Positions 25,538-38,506 of a stretch of 64,000 nt of DNA are shown piece after piece. Position 1 is the stretch's first letter, and each line of letters starts with the position of its first letter. The notes under the pieces were generated by a model that was given only the letters and a program-made list of their open reading frames with translations, did no database searches and was not told the DNA's origin. This DNA is from Guyanagaster necrorhizus (lineage: Eukaryota > Basidiomycota > Agaricomycetes > Agaricales > Physalacriaceae). The stretch spans positions 1,251,668-1,315,667 of the forward strand of contig NW_025064894.1 in assembly GCF_019112545.1 (NCBI RefSeq). The letters are read 5' to 3'. A program made the translations under genes and the position numbers.

Positions 25538-27918
25538 TGACATGCCCTCTCCTTGTTCAGGCATGTAAAATTGTGAAAATTGTGAATACATGGACTGCAT
25601 TCCAATCCACTAAGCATGTAACAGAAAATAGGACTAGAGCACACAGAAACCTAGCTATCATGCTAAACTGAAGTAACAATGAGCAGAGTGCATAGCCTAG
25701 TAACAGACTAATACCAGAGGGGTTAGGCTGCATGTGAGGTCCCAGCACTTGTCCCTAAATGCACCAATACTATTATGAGAGGACATGCTAAAAATAAAAA
25801 GACTACAATCGAAATATGATCAGCAATTCTGATCACATTGATCAAAGATGCACAGCCATTGATGTACTGATGAGACATGCCTTAGAACAGAGAACTGAGA
25901 CCCAAAGAAAGGTTAGAGGGAGCAGCAGAGGCTGTCATAAAGGCAGATTCCAAGGGTAGGGAGCATTTTTGCAGGCCTCTGTGTGACTCTCAAGGTTGTC
26001 ACAATCTCTGTCGACACAGAGATACAGAGCTCCACTTGTCCATGAAGAGGGATTGCCAGTGCCATCTCTGTCTCAGTGCCAAGTCTTGGCTGATGCTGAT
26101 TCATGAGAGACATCGGTGCCAGGTGTCTCTTCTTCATTCCTACTTTCATCCCACATCCCTAAGTGAGATGAGCTCTGCTTTCTCACTGTCAATCTTTTCT
26201 GACCACCAATCCCAGGCTTTGAGGCTTCACCTCCTCCTTCACCTGTTAGTAACTCCTGTTGCCTGGTGAGGCTCCGCCTCTTCATTTATCTCACAATTGG
26301 CTCACTCGAGTAGTCTTGGCTTCACCAGACTTAACCAATCCTCATTCAGTATTACTGGACCATTATTGTACAAGTCATTGAGTTTTTTGTCCCCCATCCA
26401 CCTCTCTCTTGTATTACTAGATAGCCATTCACATGTTGCAATTGATTTGAGGGCAGTCTCTGAGGCCCTCATATCTGAGTAAATGGGTATTGAACAGAGA
26501 AATAGAATGATGACAACAAAGTAATAAGTAGAGGAATATGACTCCAGGAATAAATAGCATGCATACCACCCTGAGCCTTGCATGCATACTTCCAGTGCCT
26601 TAGCATGCATAATATAGTGAGGGACTCCACATTGTACTGAGAAATGGCACCTTTGGTGAGTCAGATGGAATGACTGGCTGGACACAGGGAAGCAGAACAT
26701 AGCCATTGTGGCTGGCTCCTGGCATGAGAGATAACCCCAGGGGTCTGGAACAGTTTACCACTGTCAAAGATGTCACCAGGGAAATAAGAAAGCAAGCAGA
26801 CCTGGTGAGGCCACCTAGCTGATGTCAGCTAGTGAAGGAACAGTGGGCACAGTCCTCACCTGGAAGAGAATAAGTGTGGTGACTGCAATATGCATGTGCA
26901 TAATAACCATGAGATCCAGCATGGAGTCTCACACTTTGAAGATACCATAGTAGGATTGTATTAGTAAGTATCATAGTAGAGTATTTAAATACAGTATTGT
27001 ATGAGTAGAGATCAAGTTTCCGACCCCCACAGTTGCAGTGTATTGGGCACAGAAAGCCTTGCACTCTAGCTCTGGGTTTGTGTTTGTAACTTTGGACAAG
27101 AGAATAAACTTATTATTGAATATCCTTGAGAGAGCTGTGAGAACTAAGCAAGGCATCAAAGCTTGCGAAGGACTTAAGCCCAGTTTGATAAGAGGTTTTG
27201 GATTGTGCTTTAACCTGAGAATAAGAGAGCAGTGTCTGAAGGGCATCATCTTGAGTTTTTGAGGTATTTGTGACATGTGGCACTACAGGTGGCAGAGGTT
27301 CAAACCCTTTGGCTTGATTAGTGTGCACTTTTGTGTTATTTCCACAGATTGGCAGAGGTTCAAACCCTTTGGTCTGCCAGACAGTGTTTTATTGTGTTTG
27401 TGTCTCTGGATCACATAGGTTTGAATCCTGTGGGTCTACAATTGGTTTGGAAACTTGTGAACAGAGATCTGTGCTTTTGGTCACTTGTAGATGTGTTTGT
27501 GATTGGTTTTTGCTTAGAGCATGAAGCTTTGAGTTGTGTATTGGGTGTGTTAGGGATTTGAGTTGATCTGAGCTGTGCTTGGGACCATTTGAGAGTTTTG
27601 AAGGAGTGTTTCAACATATTGTATCAAGCTGCAGTACCATTTGCCTTGAGGCCCAGCAACACCAGTTGCCACCTCTTGTTTTGATAAAATGAAAAGCTTT
27701 GAGACTTAGAGAGACCTCAGACTGTTGTAAGGATGCTATTGTGGTTCATGTGCTGTGATCTCATTGAAGAAGACAATTATATTTGTTGAATACTACTTTT
27801 ATTGCATTATAATCCCTCCACAAACTAAGAGTTTTGTGTGTGTGTTGGTGTGAGTGTGGACAGTGGATAACACTCTGCTGTATCCATTTTCACCTTGTGC
27901 ATGCTCAGATCCTCTTCA
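25538..27918 (+). repeat. R1 LTR-like repeat, copy B
   Basis: The copy starts TGACATGCCCTCTCC and ends CCTCTTCA, as copy C does at 46449 and 48201. The TG..CA ends are LTR-like. It matches copy C except for an extra block at about 25913-26466 and a local duplication at about 27288-27400 in which GGCAGAGGTTCAAACCCTTTG occurs twice. The sequence is strongly CpG-poor. No flanking target duplication or partner was identified, so it may be a solo LTR. Confidence 0.65.
25913..26466. other. Extra segment in R1 copy B
   Basis: Copy C runs directly from AAAGAAAGATATCTGA at about 46829 into the shared TTGAACAGAGAAATAG. Copy B has about 550 nt in between. The segment has no ORF that I recognise. It could be an insertion in B or a deletion in C. 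Confidence 0.5.
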
Positions 27919-28300
27919 ATGCCTCACACAGCCTTGACACATGCAGCACCCCACCCTTGACCTCTTCTCACTCCTTCTTGTCTATGAGGACCACCCAAAG
28001 GGAGGACCACATGAACTCTCCAATGAACATGAGCAGGATGCAGTACATGTTGGGGAGTATCATCATCGAGCCATCTGCTGCAGTGATGATGGTAATCCAT
28101 TTAGAGTGGGGTATGTGAGCAGGGATGGAGAAGGAGTTGGTGATGAGGTGGTGGATGATGTCATCTTTGGACAATGTGGAGGCATCGAGGTAGTCCAACT
28201 CTGCAGGGTGTTCCCAGCCTTAGGGAGGAGGAGGCAAGGGAGAATGAAGGAGGTCATTTGTAGTTTCGAGTTTCTCCTCCTTTGGTTCTACTTTCACCAT
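27919..28300. other. CpG-poor segment after R1 copy B
   Basis: Both strands carry open stretches (for example 28198-27968 on the minus strand), without a recognisable domain. Composition turns normal near 28.25-28.3 kb. Confidence 0.3.
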
Positions 28301-29531
28301 GTGCTCCTTTCCTGTCCACGGTCGAAGTTTCCGCATTGGATAGTCATGCCTCTGTGTGTGTGTCAGAGAGTATAGTGTAATTTGTTTAGACAAAAAAGCA
28401 AGGCCTGCAAACGGAAGAAGGGAACATGGAGAATCGTGCTCGCAGCCTCAGAGTTCGAGAGCAGTGATGGAGAATCTATATCAGAGCTGGCTCCGAATCG
28501 TCAACAAACTTACCAAAAATGGCAACCTCCAATGTCAGCAAAAAAAAGTGGCGTGACAAGGTGGTATCCTCCTGACTACTACTCTTGCCATCACAGCGGG
28601 GTCCTTTTATCAATATACTTCATATATATACCCCGCTCCTTCCTACTCCAGCTTACCTCTGTGCTCTTTGGTCCACATGAAATGTATGAGCATAGGTCAT
28701 CTGTCACCTCCAAAATTCCCAGTGTGAAGGATCTGATGGCTGAACAAATTAGATAATTACTGTAGAGAATACATCTCGGTGCGGTCTTTCCTTAATCCAT
28801 ATACGCATCCGCCTTTGATTAACCACCATTGTACCCGGCGCCAAGGTTGTTCTGTCTCCATGACCCCATCAATTATTTTGAACAATCCCATTTGAAAGAA
28901 CGAGAGACAAGGATCCAAGTGAAAAAAAAATGGAAATTCATACACTCCTTATTCAACACGGGCAGAGGGAATCGAAAATTGAACCCTAAACTAGTATCGA
29001 GCAGGACTCCTACGCTAGATTCATGTGCAACATTAGAAGAAAAGACAAAATGCCATTAGCAATGAAGGCCATTTGTGATAAACCGTGAAGAGAATGTAAT
29101 CACCATGAAAAACGGGTCGCTCAGGCATCATTTTGGAGATAGGGAGGGAGTCAAACCCATCCAGCCATTTCACTTTACATCCAAATAGTTATACCCGAAT
29201 CATAGAATGAACTGACGAAGCAAAATTGTCGCCAAACTGGTTCCTTTGAAGCTAAGACTCACCTAATTGAGCGTTTCTCTTCTCATCTCCGAAACGCATG
29301 CATGCAGAGAATTTTAGGAGCTTTTTCAGAAGTCAAGAGAAAGTTAAACATCGAAAAAAGGAATTGATCTATTCTGACTCCCCCACGGGATGGATAGAGG
29401 GAATCGAATCTTGAGCTAATGAACGATCTCTGCCATTACACAGCGGATATCCGGAGATCAGGGGGGAAGACGGCGTGGAGTTCACAGGACCGCCAGTAAC
29501 TGTGTCCATTACTTCCTTCGAGAACCTCATA
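28301..29531. other. Region without a recognisable gene
   Basis: There are no long ORFs. Several GGGAATCGAA-type motifs at about 28966, 29145 and 29392 recall tRNA T-arms, but no full cloverleaf can be built. Confidence 0.35.
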
Positions 29532-29768
29532 TTAGCTGATCCTCCGATCTTTCTTGCTGCTTCTAACCATAAATCCCACCCAGTACGCGATCAGGTAGAT
29601 AAACATACACTTGAGAAACGACGTCTGGACTGAGACCTCAGAGAGCACATCCCCAAGCGGAATTCTTCCTTCCCGAATCCATACACGAAAAAGTAAGGGA
29701 ACGAGTGTGCAAATGAACACAAAAAAGGGGGTAAAAAACCAAGCATATGGAAAGATGATGCGCAACAC
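29532..29768 (-). CDS. Hydrophobic C-terminal exon of an unrecognised membrane protein
   Basis: The reverse-strand reading has two strong hydrophobic segments, FFTPFFVFICTLVPLLF and CMFIYLIAYWVGFMV, and ends with a basic tail, RSSKKDRRIS. It is open upstream to about 29800 (RRVHIAWIWRV), where CAG or GAG sequences could serve as a splice acceptor. This looks like the last exon of a multi-pass membrane protein. The rest of the gene was not located. I do not recognise the family. Confidence 0.4.
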   Translation of the reverse strand: MLRIIFPYAWFFTPFFVFICTLVPLLFRVWIREGRIPLGDVLSEVSVQTSFLKCMFIYLIAYWVGFMVRSSKKDRRIS

Positions 29769-30200
29769 TCTCCAGATCCACGCGATATGTACGCGCCTGT
29801 CCGAAATCTCGAGCTCTCAGTTGTTCACGCGTATATTATTTCACATACCCTCCTACTTCCATCGCATTTGGTTCCTTTATCAGTCCTGTGTCTACCTCAT
29901 CCGCCAACACTTCGCCCTCAACAACTCCACCTTCCACTCTCTCGCCGAGTCCGACCGTTGCAAGAGGCTGGATCAACTACAGCTCTGGATCACCGCCACC
30001 CAGATCCCAGATGCTGTTCGTTCTTAGTCAGTTTTCCCATCCAAAACCTGACAATTTGTAGATCACCAGATAGTTCTTCAAATGAGTCACTCCCTTCAAC
30101 TGCACGGCGGGAGAAACGGAGCATTCTTCGGTATGTACATACACTTCTTCATCATTCGGGAGACTTATAGTTACCTAGATCAAGTACCTCTCCATACGAC

Positions 30201-30753
30201 ATGAAGAATCAACAGAAAGCCTACTTTCCCCGAAATAACAAACCTCGTGACTCCCCCTCCAAGACATTTATTGAGTTGCTCAATTTTCCATTCAAAGAAG
30301 CCCTCTGCAACAAGTACTAGAAATTCGCAAGGAATCCCGAGGATTACTTCTACGCTGAGGTCCTTGATGACATCACAATCAATTCCGTTTGTCTTCTCTG
30401 TCCTCCTGGTTCCCAAAACGACCTTCACCCCTCGCCACGCCAAAGATGCCCATTCTTCTCCTGGAGAAGGTAAAGATCCGTTCATTTACCTTTCGTCCTG
30501 CGACGCGAAACCCCGAAGACCTACATCGCTTTTCGTCAAGTCCGGTGCACTGAAGAGGCACTTTAATTTGAGTTATCATAATGAGAACAGGTTCAGATGT
30601 CCGTACTGCTGTGCGGCGTCTTCTCGCCCGGAGACGGTCGCTAGACATCCGACGAAGTGTCGTGCTCTGGAGAGGACACTTATGGAGGGAGATAGGAGCG
30701 GTACGTGTCTCACAGAATTTTCGTGTTTACCATATTCATATCTTGTTTCCTAG
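30201..30753 (+). pseudogene. C2H2-type zinc-finger gene, probably broken
   Basis: An ATG at 30201 begins MKNQQKAYFPRNNKP and runs to an in-frame TAG just before 30321. It continues in the same frame (KFARNPEDYFYAEVLDD, CLLCPPGSQ) to a candidate donor GTAAAG near 30470. Downstream, 30540-30680 encodes a finger-like region: ALKRHFNLSYHNENRF then CPYCCAASSRPETVARH with a final KC, fitting a fungal C2H2 arrangement. Such proteins usually bind DNA. The TAG and the uncertain joining suggest a pseudogene, but a mis-read intron cannot be excluded. Confidence 0.45.
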
Positions 30754-31577
30754 ATATATCGGATGGAGGCTTATGATACCGCTATAAACATAATTGGAGT
30801 ATGCATATGATAACCGGTGCATATCGCCTTTGATATTGTATTTTAGTACGGATACCGAAATTGGATAGTTACAGGCACACTGATAGATACCTGTACAAGA
30901 TGCGTGCTCTGATTTATTTGTGCTTTATCATCTAGATTTCTAGTACAACGGTGTGATGCAGGGCCTACGTCGCTTTCCTTGATGTTGGGCGTATCCAGCC
31001 ATGTAGCCAGCCCGATGCAGTGCAACTTTAATCGGGACCACTAGTTCTTCGTTTTCGTTCATTGCCTTTCTGAAATTGGTCCTGAAGAGTTGGAGAAGTT
31101 TCGTTGATGCATTACTCCATCTGAAAGTCACAGTATTCATCTATAAACTGACTGTTATCAGTAACTGAAGTCCACTTGGGCCCGGTACTCCAGACTCGCT
31201 GGCTCTGTACTGGCGGACGAATTCTCTCACTCGCATGTCCCCGTGAAGACTCTCTTCGCAGACAATTCGATTTACTCAATAGCGCATGCACACTGTGAAT
31301 CTGGCCTGGAGCGGCTGATGCTCAGTATGTCGGAGTCGAGATACTGATTCAAGTCGATACTCCGAATCGTTTGACTCATCTTGGGGGACCGAAGACTGTT
31401 GGATTTGATGTGGAATTTATGCGTGGTGGGGAAGAGCTTTTGTCTGAGGAGGTATCTATGGATGATGTCATTAAATGGGAAGAGGACGGCTGATATGAGA
31501 TTTGTCATAGATGGATGTATTTATTTCCATCCTCTGTAACGGTGCATAAGGCGGTGAGAATGGCATGTACAGTGAGA
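30754..31577. other. Intergenic region
   Basis: Normal composition, short ORFs only, nothing recognised. Confidence 0.35.
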
Positions 31578-31655
31578 GCGTTGGCACGGTCCGGTTACTC
31601 CGAGATCACGTGTCGCATTGCCGTAGATTCCCGCTTGTCCGTAGCTAGATTGGTT
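31578..31655 (+). repeat. Short dispersed repeat, copy 2 of 2
   Basis: It matches 6105-6192 in direct orientation (see that entry). It is 25 kb away and flanked by unrelated sequence, so it is a dispersed and not a tandem repeat. Confidence 0.55.
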
Positions 31656-31799
31656 TCGAGTGAGCAGAAAACTGGCTGAGAACGATAACAATTTACAAAA
31701 TGACTCCAATCCTGGAGGCGGGGACCTACCACCATAATAACAGTCAGCGAGAGAATGAAGAAACGGCGGGAAATCACGCACAGTATTGATTGTTTACCA

Positions 31800-33107
31800 T
31801 GGGGAGTTCGCTGGTATGGCTTTTCCCTTTGATCGCAAATGAACAAATAAGTCGAAGAAAGGCAAGAAAGAAGACGTACTGAGTCTTCTTTGAGTGTCTA
31901 CTTCGGGTGTCAATGGATGTGTTGGAGAACAAGTAACCCAGAAGGCGCAGGGTTCTCGCGAACGGGGACGTTGGAGCCAGATACTCTCGTGTATCCATCG
32001 TTTTCGTTCTGGAGGTAGAGTTTTCCCTTACGTGAAAGCGCCGTCGATGATGAGTTCATAGGTCCATTATTGAATGGAAGTTAATAACAGAATGTGGAAG
32101 CGAATCAAAGTAACATACCCGTTTTCCCACCAAGCAGGAGGTACCAGATCTCTAAGGACGTCGGGACCTTACGAAGGCGTTCCAAAGCCATACACGTCAT
32201 TCTCATTTCGTCGGCCATGAAACCGAGAATACGCTAATCTAGTGAGTAATGATCCTATCAGGAGAACCATATATCCCTTACTTGTCCACAGTAGATCCTT
32301 CGATGAAAGAAGAATTCGTGCTGAAGGAGGGACTTGAGCGAAGACGCGTGAATCTGAATCATGGGTACATACCCAATATCGGCGCCACCGCATTTACCAC
32401 CTGCCATGAAACCATTCACATCACGGCCCACCCTGCCATCGAAGACCTGGTCGTTGACCTCAGTGCGCATCGAAGTAGCAGGTAGAACGTCTTGAACCAT
32501 ATAAGTCCTAGCGCAATGCGACACGCATCCCGTTAATAATCGTGAACGAGAAGAAAGCCGCGACCTACGTGTTCTTCTCGTCCGGTTCCACACCACACCG
32601 TTGGAAGACGTGTGAAAGGTCGAGAGAGTCTGTGCTAAGAACGCGTCAGGTTGATAAAATAACGACAGGGCGTGTAGACCGGCACCTGCTCGATGCGTCT
32701 AGGATCGTGAAAGCGAGGTAGAAATAGTCCTGATATGCAAAACTGCCGCCACTGCTCGGCGGGGAGGTTTCTGAGTTTGGGGAGATCAGAGAGGATTCGT
32801 CGTCACTGCTGGGAGAGAATGTCAGGCGTCTATGAGGGAGTGTGAAGAGCGGGTAGACGTACGAATGACCGGCAGGTTCTTGGAGCATCGCGAATGGGAG
32901 ACCGCTCCTGGAAGGAAGGTGAGAGTCGTATGGGAACATACCCGTGACACGACAGAAAATCATCAGAAGACATTGAGGATATGACGAAGAGAAAACATTC
33001 AAGCCGGGATTTTGAGAGACGAGACATGGTCTCGTGACCGAAAGTGATGAACAATCGAGACATTCTGCGTGGCATTGTCTTGAAGAAGATGCCGACGCGG
33101 AGGTCAT
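31800..33107 (-). CDS. Unrecognised multi-exon gene
   Basis: Several splice-supported exons read well on the reverse strand. One at about 32830-32680 has LRNLPAEQWRQFCISG and IEQVPVYTPC. The next begins near 32637, contains LDLSHVFQRCGVEPDEKN and ends at donor GTAGGT near 32578. After an intron ending GCGCTAG, the next (about 32516-32364) reads TYMVQDVLPATSMRTEV and FMAGGKCGGADIG up to GTATGT. A small exon (SFSTNSSFIEGSTVD) then ends at GTAAGG. A further exon at about 32225-32119 contains MTCMALERLRKVPTSLEIWY and ends at GTATGT. Exact ends and the start are not resolved. No family is recognised. Confidence 0.45.
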
Positions 33108-34963
33108 TATGCAAAGTTAAATTGGGTTTTGTGGCGTTCTGTACTTCCCGTCTCTTTATTCAAGGGTAATGGTCCAGAAAAATGTAGGCACTTACTTATC
33201 CGCAACTTTGCGATGGGATTAGAGATAAACATTGTTTTTGGAGTACTCCTTTGCCCGCAGCGTTGTTCCGGTGCTAAAGCACAGGATCTAAGCAAGATAT
33301 AGAAGAGAGGAAGACACGAGCATTGGCACAGATCATGCCAGAGTTCCGGGCAGAAAAATCAAGGCAACCAGTGGTTATAGATTGTCCTGACAAAGATTTA
33401 TGGATCATTCCAGAACGACGGTTCCAGGATTTTGGTCGTGTATCATCTCCAGAGTTACGAGAATCTGAATACAAAACATTGCCTGTCGCCGTTATCGCCG
33501 TCTCTGGATACGCTGAGAAGGAAGAAAGGGATGCACGCTGGTGTGTATACGGCAAGGGGGACATATTATCCGAAGTTAGAGGCTGCATCAGATGAAAATG
33601 GGCTTTGACTGTGCAAGTTCCGAAGTGACGACCGATTGTTCAGCGTAGAGCCTCTGAACCCGGTGTTTTAGGTAGTACGCGCTCGTGCTAAAAATTCGGA
33701 TGGTGATGGCCCGGAAAGGAAGGACTCGGCAGTGACCGAGCGAAGGGCGTGCTGTTAAGCAGTTTTGTCGTTGCTTTTCCTTTGATATGATGCGCTGGCA
33801 CGGATAGTCGTAGGAAATAAATCTAAGCTCTGCCCTAGCCAAGATGAAATAAAGAAGTTGAATTTCCCAAGGGCCAAGGGGAGTCTTAGTGTCGGACCTT
33901 GGGGGAACTTTTCACTGAAAATTACATGATGATGTAGTATTGAAATAATCTCTGCCTGCTGGGCAGCTTAAGTTCGGTTTTCAGCATGCAGAACAGATAT
34001 ATCCTGTACCGTAGCTTCGTTTTAACTTTAAATGTGCGGTCCTTTCACCTTGAGAACGACTTGAATGACGTATAACACGTCTGGATTCGCAACTAGATAA
34101 CCGTCCAAGTGCGAAATGATTGGATGTTCGTGATAGATTCATTGGGCGGTGCTCAACCGAAGTGAGTGGGATAGCTAGGTTACATCTGTGGCAAAGACGA
34201 CAAGGGGCTTACTAGGGACTTTAAATATACTTAGACTAGCTTAGCTAACTACCTAACTACCCTCAGAGTTGGAGATGATAAGTGGGTCCATACGAGAAGC
34301 CTACCGCGACTGGTCATGGGGAGGATCAAAAGCTCGTGGATGGCCTTGAGATGAGAATAGGACCGACGGGCATGCTGTTTAAAAAGCGCCTACGGAGACA
34401 ACGAAGACATGCCTGCGTAGGAGAAGTACTTGAAGTCTACGTGTGCTCCTCAAATAAAAACAGACTTAGTTAGTTATCTGTTCCCTAGCTCCTGATCACC
34501 TAATACATTCCCGAGTCAAATACGGTAACATCAAAGATTCACTAATCCAGGCAAAGAAGCTCTTCCCACCACTCGGTTTTAAATCACTCATTCAAACTTA
34601 TAAGGAAACCCGTCAGCCAAATCTCGTCTAGGCACGCCCAGGATCATCTCGCTCGGATTTGTCATATACAATCTCGGTTAGTTATCCGGGCTCGTCGCCA
34701 CTCGGTCTGTTCTTCATTTTCCATGATTCAGTACCCTTGTACGGAGGCAATATACTCTTGATACAAGTCGTCCGGCACCACATGCTCCGTACTCCTAACC
34801 TGGTAGGCGTTATATTAGCACCCTACGTCTCTTATCAGAACGTTAACCCCCGGGGTATTGTAGGGAATAATAAATTTTAAAGCATAGTGTACAGTCTGAT
34901 TATACAAACAAAAATCATATAAAAAACGTTCCTTCCTTGCCCTAGGTCCCAACCATGTCAAAC
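33108..34963. other. Mostly intergenic
   Basis: Open stretches at 33274-33595 on both strands lack domains. 34200-34900 is AT-rich with short CTAACTAC repeats. No gene can be supported. Confidence 0.35.
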
Positions 34964-37470
34964 TCAAGCAGACTCCGCAACCTTCTTCTTAATGATATCC
35001 ACTACACCAGGCTCGGCCACCGTACTCAGATCACCCAGCTGATCACCCTCGCCCGCCACAATCTTCCGCATGATACGGCGCATGATCTTCCCACTGCGAG
35101 TTTTGGGTAGGTCACTGCAGGCCGATAGGAATCAGTGTGAGAGAGAACGATAGGGTCGAGGGAACGGTTACACACCTGACAATATAGATCTTCTTCGGCG
35201 CTGCAAAGGGTCCAATCACTTTCCTGACCTGGAGGACTAGCTCCTTGGTGAAGGCAGGCTCGTTTGAGGGGTCATAGGCGAATTCGGGCTTCAGGGTGAC
35301 GAAGGCGTACACAGCCTGGCCAGTGAGCTCGTCGGCGGTACCGATGACGGCAGTCTCAGCGACACCCTTGTGCATGATAAGGGCGCTCTCGATCTCAGCC
35401 GTTGAGAGACGATGGCCAGAAACATTAATAACATCTATTAGAGTAATGAGCGAGGCCAGTGATAGAATGAACGAAACACACCATCAATACGGCCCTTAAT
35501 CCAAATATAACCATGCTCATCACGAGCAGCTCCATCTCCAGTATAGAACAAGCCAGGATAAGGTTTCATATACGTCTCGAGATAGCGCTTGTGGTCGCCG
35601 TAGATAGTACGAGCGATTGATGGCCATGGAGTCGCGAGAGCCAGAACGCCCTCGACATCGTTGCCTTCGAGCTCCTGAACATATTGTCAGTACGAGACGC
35701 TAAGCAGGTTGACTGGACGACGAACCTTTCCGCTGACAGGATCAAGAATGACAGGGTCAATACCAAAGAAGGGAACAGTAGCGCTACCGGGCTTAGTCTC
35801 GATGGCGCCAGGGAATGGCGTTACGACAATACTGCCTGTCTCAGTTTGCCAGAAGGTGTCGACGATGGCGCACTACTCAATCGTGAGCAGGATGAACGAA
35901 TGGTGACGTAGAGATCGTACCTGTCTCTTGCCGACCTCCTCGTTATACCAATTCCATGCCTCCGGGTTAATCGGCTCCCCAACAGAACCCAATACTCTCA
36001 AGGTCGACAAATCATGCCCTTCCACGTGGTGGGCACCTAATCTGCGGAGAAGTCGGATAGCGGTAGGAGCGGAATAGAATTGCGTCAGTCCATGCTTTTC
36101 AACGGTTTGCTGGGGGAAGTAGTTAGTACTGAGGCGGCACCGACGGGTCAAAGATAAGACGAACCCAATATCTTGATGGCGTCGGGTAAACAGGCGTACT
36201 TTCGAAGACGGTGGTCGAGACTCCATTTAGAAGGGGACCATAGGTGATGTACCTGAAGAAGTCGAACGGATCAGTATCCAAATGCAGATGTGAAATTACA
36301 AAAAAAAGTTGGGGACGGAGCTTTGATGTGGGTCGGAAAGACAGATGGGCATAGGGGAACGGACTCACGTATGTCCAGTGATCCAGCCAATGTCAGCCAT
36401 GCAGGCGAACTTGTCGTCGGGGTGAACGTCGAAGACGTATTTGACGGTCATTGCTGCGCACAGGAGGTATCCACCGGTAGTGTGAACGACACCCTTGGGC
36501 TTACCAGTTGAGCCTGAAGTCTGTAAAAGAAATGTTAGGCAACGAGAGATGTGACACGAAAGACACGGACATAGAGAATGAACAACGGATCTTCGCTCGA
36601 CATGACTTCAGGAGGGCAGTAGTTGGGAACCCGGGCAATCTCCTCGTGCCACCACTTGTCGCGACCTGGAGTGAGCTGAACGTCGTTACCGGTCCTCCTG
36701 AGAACCAAGACGTGCTCGACATCGGGGCACTCCTTCAAGGCGGCGTCGACGATGGCTTTGGTAGCAATGGTCTTTCCTCCACGCTTTCCCTCGTCACTAG
36801 TAATCAGGACACGCGAACGGCAGTCCTGCACACGGTCGCGAAGAGACTCGGAGGAGAAACCAGCAAAGATGACAGAGTGAACGGCGCCGATACGGGCGCA
36901 AGCGAGGAAGGCAGCGATAGCATGCCAGGTCATAGGAAGGTAGATGGATACAGTGTCGCCCTTCTTGACGCCGAACGATTTGAGAACGTTTGCGACCGAA
37001 CAGACTTCGCGGAGGAGCTCGGAATACGAGACATTACGTCCCTCACCTGGCTCGTCGGCTTCGTAAATGATAGCCGTCTGGGAATACTCGTAAATAAAGA
37101 CAGAGATAAGAACAAAGTCATCATACCTTGTCCGGGTGCTTGAACGCCCAGCGGTCGACACAGTTGTAGGAAGCATTCAGCCCGCCCTCGGGGAACCAAA
37201 CGATGTCGCCAGTCTCGAAGCCTCCAGCGCGAACGGTATGGAAAGGGCGGTCCCAATGCAAAGTTTGGCGAGCCATCTGTACGGCGCGTCAGTGGGAAAT
37301 TCCCCCAGCAACAGCGCGAAACATACCTTAGCCCACCAACTATCACTCTCGTGGCCTATGGTCTCTTTGTGGGCGGCTCTGTATGCCTCGACATGGGGAC
37401 CAACATGGGGTAGTTTGTGGCCATTTGCGAGACGCGGTGCAACGGGATGGATGGGAATAGATTCAGACAT
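34964..37470 (-). CDS. acs: Acetyl-CoA synthetase
   Basis: This enzyme makes acetyl-CoA from acetate, ATP and CoA through an acetyl-AMP intermediate. The start at 37470 gives [21 protein letters not shown] longer upstream ORF has an atypical N-terminus, so this ATG is preferred. Family signatures follow in order: [18 protein letters not shown] (about 37190-37130), [16 protein letters not shown] (about 36870-36820), the ATP-binding P-loop [14 protein letters not shown] (36521-36478), adenylation-domain segments such as [20 protein letters not shown] (about 36045-35970), and near the C-terminus [12 protein letters not shown] (about 35105-35065), carrying the catalytic Lys that is also the acetylation site. 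It ends in TGA at 34964-34966. At least seven short introns interrupt it. Length fits the usual 660-680 residues. No break is seen. Confidence 0.93.
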
Positions 37471-38506
37471 GGGAGAAAAAGGGAAAAGGGAAGGATGGGC
37501 GCCCACGTCCCCAGTCGGACTATTTATACTCATTGACATTGCGGCCATCACGCGGCAACCCCTTTTCGGATGCGGGGGCGAATAAATCAAATTGAAATCC
37601 AACCCCACACGGCTTCCCCGCATCACACGCCCACTTATCATCTTGGCTCTTCCTGTTTGCATTTTTGTTGTCAAATCAAGAATGCACCATGAGACCCATC
37701 AAAGTTTTTTCCTGCCAATGATGGTGGAGGCGCCGCAGGCACCGACCTATCACGAGTGCTCTCCGTCCCCGCCTAGGTTGGGCGGGACGCCGTCTGTCGG
37801 ACTTCCGGTTGGAAGGAAGGGAAAAAGGGAGAAACGAGACAGGGGTCGGAGGAGCGTTTGTGCTTTCGGCTGGACAATATCGTTACGGTCCGGCATCCGA
37901 CGCCAATATCAGGGGCATGACTTCATGAAATCGAAAGTTTCAATCACGAAAAAGATTGAACATTCGTTTTTCCATATGATGCGTCGTCCAATTTCGTACC
38001 TATCAAGGTGAGCACGCATCAATGTCTAATCGCATCAGCTGACACTTGCCAAGTCCGACTGCACACGTCCTATCAGAGTGGGATGAATGACAATGATCCT
38101 GACAAAATATCACACCACCAACGATCACACCATCAACCACGGAACACAGTTCAGGAACACGGTGCCGGGAAGGCGGCAGACTAATCTAAGCATCACTGTC
38201 ATCGGCAGTCGGGTGTCCAGGCAAATTCCCATTTCGGAGCATCTCTCTATGCCTTTGCGCGGCAATCGAAACCTGCATATGCACGTCAGAAAAACATCGT
38301 CTTTGTAACATGAGGACCCACACATGATCCCATGACCTCTTATTCATTCTCTTCCATCGCGGATCACTCTTACCAACCACCCCGTGACACATTTTCTCTA
38401 CAAGGCAACCGAAAAGCCTGATGGCAGTAAATGATCAGTCAGTCACAGTCAGGCGATTTGGAGTATTCTTCTCAACTCTTCTCCGTCCAAGGCCATCGAA
38501 ATTAAA
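37471..38506. other. Region upstream of acetyl-CoA synthetase
   Basis: The promoter region of the reverse-strand synthetase gene should lie here. No element can be named with confidence. Other ORFs are short and domain-free. Confidence 0.3.

Noticed and set aside
27288..27400. tRNA gene suggested by GGTTCAAACCC in R1
   Set aside because: No acceptor stem, D-arm or anticodon arm can be formed. The motif is part of a duplicated repeat segment.
28966..29420. tRNA-like or organelle-derived insert suggested by repeated GGGAATCGAA motifs
   Set aside because: No complete cloverleaf and no organelle gene recognised. A search would be needed.
37177..37674. Longer N-terminus of acetyl-CoA synthetase starting at 37674
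   Set aside because: The upstream 68 residues do not fit the family, while [12 protein letters not shown] at 37470 does.
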